A stretch of 6,137 nt of DNA, taken from assembly GCA_023231365.1 (NCBI GenBank), contig JALNVO010000168.1:1-6137 (forward strand), in the 5' to 3' direction. The DNA is from Fibrobacteraceae bacterium. Lineage in GTDB: Bacteria > Fibrobacterota > Fibrobacteria > Fibrobacterales > Fibrobacteraceae. Below the pieces are notes generated by a model, which saw nothing but the letters and a program-made list of their open reading frames with translations, did not search any database and was not told the DNA's origin. The position numbers and the translations under genes are program-made. Positions 1 to 5,415 of this stretch are shown here, piece after piece (position 1 is the stretch's first letter; each line of letters starts with the position of its first letter).

Positions 1-107
1 CCCAAGAGCATCGCAAACACAGGACCGCCCGGCATCGGGAAAAATTTTCCGAGAATCCATGCGGGAATGGCAATAAAGGCGATTAAAAGCAACGTTTTCT
101 TTATCAT
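1..107 (-). CDS. yeiH: YeiH-family putative sulfate/sulfite exporter, N-terminal fragment (runs off the left edge)
   Basis: Only the first 35 codons are in the window; the rest lies to the left. The translation starts MIKKTLLLIAFIAIPAWILG, followed by a FFPMPGGPVFAMLLG stretch. A first hydrophobic helix (about residues 4-20) followed by a P-x-x-GGPVFA-x-LLG segment is how the YeiH / putative sulfate exporter (PSE) family of multi-pass inner-membrane proteins begins. The ATG at 105-107 is supported by an AAGGAG site 10 bases upstream. The gene is transcribed away from a LysR regulator of the CysL/YeiE type, which is the context seen for yeiH genes elsewhere. The family is thought to export sulfate or sulfite, but the substrate is poorly established. 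A CidA/LrgA-type protein was considered because it also carries a LPxPG-like motif near its first helix, but GGPVFA fits YeiH better. Family assignment rests on few residues, so it is moderately sure. Confidence 0.62.
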   Translation of the reverse strand, partial: MIKKTLLLIAFIAIPAWILGKFFPMPGGPVFAMLL

Positions 108-117
108 AAGTCGATTT

Positions 118-123
118 CTCCTT
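118..123 (-). promoter_or_regulatory. Shine-Dalgarno site of the yeiH-like gene
   Basis: Read on the minus strand this is AAGGAG, a near-complete anti-16S match, 10 bases before the ATG at 107. It fixes the start of the transporter fragment. It is the only strong ribosome site I can find in the window. Confidence 0.75.
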
Positions 124-161
124 GCAAAATCAAAGCTAGATAAGCGAGAATGATTTGTAAA

Positions 162-167
162 ATTATA
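162..167 (-). promoter_or_regulatory. Probable -10 box of the yeiH-like gene promoter
   Basis: On the minus strand this is a perfect TATAAT. At a 17-base spacing the -35 position falls at 185-190 and reads TACCTA, a poor match to TTGACA. It lies inside the inverted repeat at 181-202. A consensus -10 with a poor -35 covered by a candidate operator is what an activator-dependent promoter looks like. The predicted start would be near 155, giving a leader of about 48 bases. The box is seen directly; activity is inferred. Confidence 0.5.
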
Positions 168-173
168 TGTTTT

Positions 174-179
174 TACTAT
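174..179 (+). promoter_or_regulatory. Weak candidate -10 box for the LysR gene
   Basis: TACTAT on the plus strand matches the -10 consensus at five of six positions. The best -35 partner, ATGATT at 150-155 with an 18-base gap, is weak. Transcription would begin near 186, inside the inverted repeat 181-202, so a bound regulator would block its own gene. This is a plausible but unproven promoter. Confidence 0.25.
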
Positions 180-180
180 T

Positions 181-202
181 TTGATAGGTAAACACCTATC
201 AA
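181..202. promoter_or_regulatory. Candidate LysR operator: perfect 9-bp inverted repeat
   Basis: TTGATAGGT (181-189) and ACCTATCAA (194-202) are exact reverse complements separated by the four bases AAAC. The repeat lies between the two divergent genes, 10 bases before the LysR start and over the -35 position of the transporter promoter. LysR-family proteins bind interrupted dyads in such divergent regions and usually activate the neighbour while repressing themselves. The core ATAG-N8-CTAT is one base wider than the classical N7 half-site spacing. The dyad is certain; its role as the binding site is inferred. Confidence 0.65.
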
Positions 203-212
203 TAAGTAATAG

Positions 213-1100
213 ATGACTCCAAGGCACTTCAAAATTTTCAAGGCTCTTTGCGAAACGCTCAATATGACCCACACCGCCGAAAAACTCTATATGACAGAGC
301 CTTCGGTGAGCCAAGCCGTTTCCGAACTAGAAAAGTTCTATAATGTGAAACTATTCGACCGCTTGGGCAAAAAGCTGTTCCTCACCGAGAGCGGAAGCGA
401 GCTCCTCGCCCGCGCCACAGATATTCTGAACCGATTGGAAAACACAGAGCACTTCTTCAAATCCCGCAAAGAAATGCGCACAGTCCGCATCGGAGCGAGC
501 GCTACCGTGGGGTGCTTCCTTTTACCCCGACTTCTCCGCGCTTTGCGGCATTACGCGCCCCAGATAGAAATGAATTTTGTGGTGGATAATACAGCCGAAA
601 TTGAAAAACAGCTACTCCATTCCTCATTGGATTTGGCCATTGTGGAAGGCCGCACGGAATCCTCGCTGTTAAAAAGCGAAATTCTCATCAAAGACGAACT
701 CGTGCTAGTCGCAGCACCCCGTTTCTTGTTTTCACATAAAATAAATTCATTGAAAGATTTGTCACAAATTTCATTTTTGATCCGCGAGCGCGGCAGCGGT
801 ACGGCGGAACAGGCTTTGCAGATTCTCTCGGATTGGGGTATCACTCCCAAAATAGCAGGAACAGCAAGCAGCATCGATGCGTTAAGGCGATTAGTCCTTG
901 CTGGAGCGGGAATTTGCTTTCTCCCGAAAATAGCCATTGAAAACGATCTCAAAAAAGGTTCGCTCAAACAGATACAGCCCAACCGCAAAAAAATTGAACG
1001 GAATTTTAGACTGATCTATCACAAGTCAAAGAAAATGGAAGGAGACCTTCTGCTCGTAAAAACTTGTGCTAAAGCTTTCGCAAAAGAAAGCGCCGACTAA
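213..1100 (+). CDS. LysR-family transcriptional regulator (CysL/YeiE/CbbR-like)
   Basis: A 295-residue protein of normal length for the family. Residues 1-60 form the winged helix-turn-helix: TAEKLYMTEPSVSQAVSELE (21-40) holds the two helices, and KLFDR at 46-50 followed by LTESG at 57-61 is the conserved wing. Residues about 66-90 are the linker helix. From about 91 (VRIGASATVG) to the end is the periplasmic-binding-protein-like effector domain. RERGSGTAEQ at 191-200 matches the signature loop of the CysL/YeiE/CbbR branch, whose members respond to sulfur compounds or to carbon-fixation metabolites. The start is decided: a TAG stop occupies 210-212 directly before the ATG, and the next Met (residue 18) would cut the DNA-binding domain. 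There is no clear ribosome site, so expression is probably low. It is divergent to a YeiH-type exporter, its likely target. Its stop overlaps the end of the convergent gene by 4 bases. The effector is unknown. Confidence 0.92.
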   Translation: MTPRHFKIFKALCETLNMTHTAEKLYMTEPSVSQAVSELEKFYNVKLFDRLGKKLFLTESGSELLARATDILNRLENTEHFFKSRKEMRTVRIGASATVGCFLLPRLLRALRHYAPQIEMNFVVDNTAEIEKQLLHSSLDLAIVEGRTESSLLKSEILIKDELVLVAAPRFLFSHKINSLKDLSQISFLIRERGSGTAEQALQILSDWGITPKIAGTASSIDALRRLVLAGAGICFLPKIAIENDLKKGSLKQIQPNRKKIERNFRLIYHKSKKMEGDLLLVKTCAKAFAKESAD

Positions 1101-1567
1101 TTTTCGTTCTCCGAAACGGGATTCTCTACGAAATTCAAAACGTATTCCACTTGAATGTCAAACACGTTTTTCTCTTGCAAGGCGATATCCGTTTGCGAAG
1201 GATTATACGCATAAACAATCTTTAGGGCAGAATCCGAACTCCAAGAGAGCGCTATACTTGTATTGCTTGCCACAAAAACATCTTTGCCAAAAGCGTCCAA
1301 GGAATCCCTGCCGTACTCGCGGGAAGGCTCAAATTCACCTTTAGAAATTTTGACGTAATCTCTAAGCGAAGATTCTCCCGCACAACCGCCCTCAAACAAA
1401 GCGGCTACAAACTTTCCATCCGGCGATTTCGCCGTTTGCACCACCGTATAACGACAAGAATCTTTCGCTGAATCGGAGCACTTTTTTAAGGAAACAAGAG
1501 AAAAAACGACAAAAATAATAATTAAAAATCCACAGCCTTTTAATGCACAGCCCATGCAATGTTTCAT
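1097..1567 (-). CDS. Single-pass membrane-anchored protein with an SPDGK motif, function unknown
   Basis: I do not recognise a named gene. The ATG at 1565-1567 overlaps the stop of the methyltransferase as ATGA, which fixes the start and gives 156 residues; a longer frame from 1612 would run 16 codons inside the methyltransferase and is less likely. The N-terminus is MKHCMGCALKGCG, then a hydrophobic helix (about 13-27), then KKCSDSAKDSC. There is no lipobox, so it should be a membrane anchor with the C-terminal domain outside the cytoplasm. Cysteines lie at 4, 7, 12, 30, 38 and 62. The exported part contains TAKSPDGKFVAALFEGGC (about 45-62), then VFVASNTSIALSWSSDSALKIVY (about 97-119). The order SPDGK, Cys-Gly turn, and W-S/x-S-D-x-x-L near the middle resembles small secreted or lipoprotein families that start with SPDGKxxAxxF and include DUF5412-like proteins. 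That resemblance is from memory. It is the last gene of the ftsK operon and ends against the LysR gene. Confidence 0.8.
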   Translation of the reverse strand: MKHCMGCALKGCGFLIIIFVVFSLVSLKKCSDSAKDSCRYTVVQTAKSPDGKFVAALFEGGCAGESSLRDYVKISKGEFEPSREYGRDSLDAFGKDVFVASNTSIALSWSSDSALKIVYAYNPSQTDIALQEKNVFDIQVEYVLNFVENPVSENEN

Positions 1568-2526
1568 AACAAGTCCGCTTTTTTTTGCTTTGCCGATGAA
1601 TTCCGCTCCCAAAAAATGCCGTCGGAATAGCCCTGAATAGACTTGTCTTCCGAAGCGATTTTAAGCCGTTTTTCACAAAGGCAAGCGTACGCAAATTCTT
1701 TTTCCACACCCAAGTAATGCCGGCCCAGCTTTTTAGCAACAACACTCGTGGTTCCGCTGCCGAGGAAAGGATCAAAAACCATATCGCCCAGCTCTGAAGA
1801 CGCTAGGATAAGCTTGGCAATCAGCTTTTCGGGTTTTTGCGTGGGGTGTTCGGTATTTTCAGGCATGCTCCAAAACGGCACACTTATATCGTCCCAAAAA
1901 TTGGAGGGAGCCGTATCGCGAAAATTGCCATCGGCCGATTCGTTCCAGTCCTTCGGCATTCCATTTACTTTGTATGGAGCAACAACGCGGCGGCGAATTT
2001 TTACGGCATCTAAATTAAAGTAATAGTCGTCTTCATTTTTAACGGCAAACCAAATGTCTTCCATTCCATTTTTCCAGTTTGCCTTTGCGCCGCGGCCTTT
2101 TTCTCTTCCCCATGTAATGCGATTCAAAATGGTGAGCTTATCTGCTATTACCGATTGCATTGTCGACGTGCACTTCCAATCTCCACACATATAAAGAGAT
2201 CCAGAAGGCTTTAAGAGGCGGACAACTTCACCAAACCACAGAGAAAGATAATTTTCATATTTTTCTTCGGTCATCTGCCCGAATTTTGTGCCATTGAAAG
2301 ATTTGGAAAGATTATAGGGCGGGTCGATGATGACAAGGTCGGCAATTTCGTTGGGAACAAACTTCAAGACTTGAAGAGTATCACCCCAAATGGTTTTATC
2401 AATGAGAGATTCCGCAGAAGCTTCACCACTTAAATTCACAAGATCCGAGCGAAAGGAATCGCACTCTTCGCTAGAAAGAGTAAGAGTTCTGTTGCGCGAG
2501 GCTCTAACCTTTTCTTCTTCACTCAT
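1564..2526 (-). CDS. Beta-class DNA amino-methyltransferase (N6-adenine or N4-cytosine), no restriction partner nearby
   Basis: This 320-residue enzyme transfers a methyl group from S-adenosylmethionine to an exocyclic amino group in DNA. Motif IV (catalytic) is DPPYNL at 68-73, inside ADLVIIDPPY. LLKPSGSLYMCGD (104-116) is motif V/VI-like. A variable region of about 140-225, rich in aromatic and basic residues, is the likely target-recognition part. HPTQKP at 227-232 is motif X, and FDPFLGSGTT at 251-260 is motif I, the cofactor-binding loop. Catalytic motif first and cofactor motif last is the beta arrangement (PF01555, N6_N4_Mtase). DPPY rather than SPPY favours adenine-N6 but does not prove it. 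The motifs are all intact. The first 40 residues precede the domain and are polar. The start ATG overlaps the ftsK stop as ATGA, and its own stop overlaps the next gene in the same way. No endonuclease is adjacent, so it looks like an orphan. The target sequence cannot be read from the protein. Confidence 0.93.
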   Translation of the reverse strand: MSEEEKVRASRNRTLTLSSEECDSFRSDLVNLSGEASAESLIDKTIWGDTLQVLKFVPNEIADLVIIDPPYNLSKSFNGTKFGQMTEEKYENYLSLWFGEVVRLLKPSGSLYMCGDWKCTSTMQSVIADKLTILNRITWGREKGRGAKANWKNGMEDIWFAVKNEDDYYFNLDAVKIRRRVVAPYKVNGMPKDWNESADGNFRDTAPSNFWDDISVPFWSMPENTEHPTQKPEKLIAKLILASSELGDMVFDPFLGSGTTSVVAKKLGRHYLGVEKEFAYACLCEKRLKIASEDKSIQGYSDGIFWERNSSAKQKKADLL

Positions 2527-5375
2527 CGAAGTCTCAAATTGTTGAGGCCTTCTTCGTCCACGAGCATCTCACGTGGTTTGGAACCGTGTTTGGGCCCGCA
2601 AATGCCCATCCGTTCCAATTGGTCAATAATCTTGCCCGCACGCGAAAATCCCACAGAAAAACGACGCTGAACAGCGGAAGCCGAAAGTCCGTGGTTCTGA
2701 AGGCCAAAATCAGCCACATCAAAAGCTAGCGCGTCCATTTTAGAAGAAAGATCTCCGCCGCCATCTTCACTAAATCCATCGGCAGCACTCGGATCGTCAA
2801 CTTCAAAAGATTCAAGCCTATCAAAGCGCACGTTCTGTTCCGAACAGGCATTCGCGAGAGCTTCTACTTCTGCGTCCGAAAGGAATGCGCCGTGAACGCG
2901 TGTCGGCTCAGGATCTTCGCCGGAGCGGTAGAGCATATCTCCGCGACCGAGAAGTTTTTCTGCACCGGCGCGGTCCATTACCGTGCGGGAATCCACCTGG
3001 GAAGCAACCTTAAAACTGATACGCGCCGGCAAGTTCGCCTTGATAAGGCCAGTAATGACGTTCACAGACGGGCGCTGCGTAGCAAGCACCAAATGAATAC
3101 CCACGGCGCGCGCCTTTTGAGCAATACGCGCAATATACGTTTCTACTTCCTTACCTGCGACCATCATCAAATCGGCCAATTCATCGATGACAATCACGAT
3201 ATACGGAAGTTTTTCCATCTTTTCAGTCGATTCTTCCGCGGCATTTTCTGAAGGCACGTCGGCGAGAGAAGCCTGTTCATTTGTATCTATTGCAGGTGTT
3301 TCTACGACATTTTCCATAGGAGCGGAATTATCTTCATTGTCCGCTATGATTTCTTCTACGGGATTTTTTGCCGCGGCCTCTGCGGCAGCATTCAATTTTG
3401 CTTCCTCTTCGCGGAGTTTTTGATTGTAGCCCGCCAAATTGCGCACCTTGCACTTGGCAAGCACATCATATCGGCGGTCCATTTCCACGCACGCCCATTT
3501 CAGGGCATTCACAGCTTCTTCAGGCTGCGTTACGACAGGAGCGAGCAAATGCGGAATATTTTCGTAGAGCTTGAGTTCCACCACCTTCGGGTCTACAAGA
3601 ATCATGCGGAGTTCTTCCGGAGTCTTGCTAAAGAGAAGGCTCGCCATCAGCGTGTTGATGCATACAGATTTGCCGGAACCCGTCTGGCCCGCGATAAGCA
3701 CGTGAGGCGCGCGGCACAGATCCATCGTATAGGGATTTCCAGTAATGTCCTTGCCCAAGGCGATAATTAATTTATCCGGTTTCGGGGCAAAAAGCGGGCT
3801 TTCAAAAATATCGCGGCAATATACCGTTTGAAGCTTGCGATTTGGGACTTCAATTCCTACCACGGACTTTCCTGGAATCGGAGCGAGCACGCGGATGGAT
3901 TTGGCTTTTAGCGCTAGCGCCAAATCTTCGTGAAGTGCGGCAAAGCGGGAGACCTTCACGCCCGGGCCGGGTTCCACTTCAAAGCGGGTAATCATCGGGC
4001 CTGTTGCAATGCCGGAAACTTTTCCCTTTACCTTAAAGTTTTCGAGTTGCTCTTCGAGCTGATGACCTATTTCTTCCAATTCCGCAGCCGTATAGTCCGG
4101 TTTCTGTTCCGGCGGAATATTCAGGATGTCAGCGACTTTCGGAATCTTGTATTCATCATAAGTCGTGATAGGCGCATCTTTCAAATCGCGTGTCAAAGGC
4201 TCATCGTTATCCAAGGAACTCGACGACAATGTCTTTTCCGGGAAAGGCTTCTTTTCTTCGGTCCTCTCAATTTTATTCATTTTGACCGCAGGCTTACTTT
4301 TTTCTTCATCGCGGACGACGATGCCTTCAATTGCCGGCTTGCCTGTGCGGTTGTCTTCCCACTTGTTAATCTGAAAGACCTGCCGCAAATTGGCGATTTC
4401 GTCGCGGAGCTGTCGAACTTCCAAAGCGCCCAAACGATGCTCGTTTTCGCGGAGATAGCGTTCCTTTTCTTCTATTTCCGCTTCGCTCGCCGATACGCCG
4501 TTCGGGGATGTTCTTTCCGCATTCGTTAGACCAAAAGCATCTTCGCCTTGTGGCTCTGGAGCATATTGCGCATTCTGCACTACAGGGAAAGTTCCTTCAA
4601 ACATTCCCACAGGTCCGGAGAATGGTTTCGCCCTGCCCGTATATTGCGTGTAGTCGCTGTTCCACTCCGGAACATTTCTTTGTTCCATCCTCTTCTGTTC
4701 CGCATCCGGTTTCTTTGCAGATCCCTTGAATTCTTTAACAGGAACAACTGCAGTAGGGACATTCGCTGCGGAACGCTTGGCCCACCAGCCGGCGATAAAG
4801 GCAAACGGGACTTTGATGAATGCAAAATGCGAAGCCTTGAGCCCGAAAGCGATAATCAGCGTCATCAAAATTAAAAAAGAAATGACAGCGAACGGAAATA
4901 CGAAATTCCCTTTTCCAAAAATCGGCCATATAATACTTTGTACGAGAAAGTAGCCAAACCGTCCACCAGCAGCATAGAGCTCGTTCGGAAAGAGAGAGAG
5001 ATCGCCATTAGTCGAAGAAGCGAGCGAAAGTTCAGAAGGAACTAGAACGGAAAGGATCGAAAAGCCGGCAGAAGCTCTCAACAATCGAGGGTATTCTCCA
5101 GCGAGCACGAGCCAAAGGCCCCAGAAAAAAGCACTAATTGAAATAAGCGTTGCCGCACACTTTCCAAATACATAGACGAAAGTCTTGGGAAACGCATTTC
5201 CGAAATAAGGCCCGAGCCAATTTTTTTCGCTGCCGATGAACGAGACCAAGGCCATTAGCAAGGCAGTTCCGAAAAGAGCAAGAACTATTCCCCAAAAGCG
5301 GCGCCCGCCCCTTGATGAAGAACTTTTCTTTTTATTTTTTCTGCTTTGCTTTGTTTTCTTGGAAAGATCCGTCAT
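2523..5375 (-). CDS. ftsK: FtsK/SpoIIIE-type septal DNA translocase
   Basis: This 950-residue protein pumps chromosomal DNA through the closing division septum and, in organisms with XerCD, activates dimer resolution at dif. A Lys/Arg-rich cytoplasmic tail (1-26) is followed by four or five membrane helices (about 27-47, 68-92, 99-115, 140-155, 158-178). A linker (about 200-405) contains a charged, probably coiled-coil stretch (296-336). The alpha domain covers about 410-520 (GPMITRFEVEPGPGVKVSRF at 459-478). The RecA-like motor has Walker A GQTGSGKS (563-570), DPKVVEL (595-601), Walker B VIVIDELADLM (727-737) and ATQRPSVNVITG (765-776). The C-terminal gamma winged helix (about 884-940: LSASAVQRRFSVGFSRAGKI, GSKPREM) is the part that reads polar guide sequences in studied FtsKs. 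The linker is much shorter than in E. coli FtsK, and the size is near SpoIIIE plus one insert (656-722). No ribosome site precedes the ATG at 5375; the gene follows the aminotransferase by 40 bases. Assignment is secure. Confidence 0.97.
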   Translation of the reverse strand: MTDLSKKTKQSRKNKKKSSSSRGGRRFWGIVLALFGTALLMALVSFIGSEKNWLGPYFGNAFPKTFVYVFGKCAATLISISAFFWGLWLVLAGEYPRLLRASAGFSILSVLVPSELSLASSTNGDLSLFPNELYAAGGRFGYFLVQSIIWPIFGKGNFVFPFAVISFLILMTLIIAFGLKASHFAFIKVPFAFIAGWWAKRSAANVPTAVVPVKEFKGSAKKPDAEQKRMEQRNVPEWNSDYTQYTGRAKPFSGPVGMFEGTFPVVQNAQYAPEPQGEDAFGLTNAERTSPNGVSASEAEIEEKERYLRENEHRLGALEVRQLRDEIANLRQVFQINKWEDNRTGKPAIEGIVVRDEEKSKPAVKMNKIERTEEKKPFPEKTLSSSSLDNDEPLTRDLKDAPITTYDEYKIPKVADILNIPPEQKPDYTAAELEEIGHQLEEQLENFKVKGKVSGIATGPMITRFEVEPGPGVKVSRFAALHEDLALALKAKSIRVLAPIPGKSVVGIEVPNRKLQTVYCRDIFESPLFAPKPDKLIIALGKDITGNPYTMDLCRAPHVLIAGQTGSGKSVCINTLMASLLFSKTPEELRMILVDPKVVELKLYENIPHLLAPVVTQPEEAVNALKWACVEMDRRYDVLAKCKVRNLAGYNQKLREEEAKLNAAAEAAAKNPVEEIIADNEDNSAPMENVVETPAIDTNEQASLADVPSENAAEESTEKMEKLPYIVIVIDELADLMMVAGKEVETYIARIAQKARAVGIHLVLATQRPSVNVITGLIKANLPARISFKVASQVDSRTVMDRAGAEKLLGRGDMLYRSGEDPEPTRVHGAFLSDAEVEALANACSEQNVRFDRLESFEVDDPSAADGFSEDGGGDLSSKMDALAFDVADFGLQNHGLSASAVQRRFSVGFSRAGKIIDQLERMGICGPKHGSKPREMLVDEEGLNNLRLR
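3210..3410 (-). other. Acidic low-complexity insert inside the FtsK motor domain
   Basis: This encodes residues 656-722, between VRNLAGYNQKL and LPYIVIVIDELADL. In SpoIIIE and similar FtsKs this gap, just before Walker B, is roughly 15-30 residues. Here it is about 70. The extra sequence has roughly 19 Asp/Glu against 5 Lys/Arg, an Ala-rich helix-like start (LNAAAEAAAK) and no hydrophobic core, so it should be a disordered or extended surface loop. The flanking motor motifs are intact and in frame, so it is not a frameshift. Confidence 0.75.
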
Positions 5376-5415
5376 AGTACTATAAAATATAGACTTTTCA
5401 AGACGCCAAAATTTG
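5376..5415 (-). promoter_or_regulatory. Short AT-rich spacer before ftsK, possible weak promoter
   Basis: This 40-base gap separates the aminotransferase stop from the ftsK ATG. Its ftsK-proximal half is almost all A/T and holds a small dyad, CTATA-AAA-TATAG (5380-5392). On the minus strand TTGGCG followed 17 bases later by TTTATA could be a poor promoter, but it would give a nearly leaderless ftsK message. There is no terminator hairpin and no Shine-Dalgarno sequence. Simple read-through from the aminotransferase is equally likely. Confidence 0.22.

Noticed and set aside
551..988. 145-codon minus-strand open frame opposite the LysR gene
   Set aside because: It is antisense to the effector domain of a well-supported regulator, has a low-complexity Ser/Arg/Cys-rich translation and shows no motif.
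1102..1133. TTTCGT...ACGAAA inverted repeat just after the LysR stop, as a possible terminator
   Set aside because: The stem is only 6 bp with a long loop, is A/T-rich, has no T-run after it on the plus strand, and lies in the coding sequence of the convergent gene.
1568..1612. Upstream ATG that would lengthen the small membrane protein by 15 residues
   Set aside because: It would put a polar stretch before the membrane anchor and a 49-base overlap with the methyltransferase, whereas the ATG at 1567 forms the same ATGA junction as the preceding gene pair.
1392..1775. 127-codon minus-strand frame spanning the methyltransferase/membrane protein junction
   Set aside because: It overlaps two better-supported genes in another frame and contains nothing recognisable.
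1564..2526. Restriction-modification system
   Set aside because: Neither neighbour resembles an endonuclease: one is ftsK and the other a single-pass membrane protein. Only the methyltransferase is present in the window.
3930..4529. 199-codon plus-strand open frame opposite ftsK
   Set aside because: It lies wholly antisense to the linker and alpha domain of a secure ftsK. Its translation is rich in Phe/Arg/His/Cys with no domain, and no ribosome site is evident.
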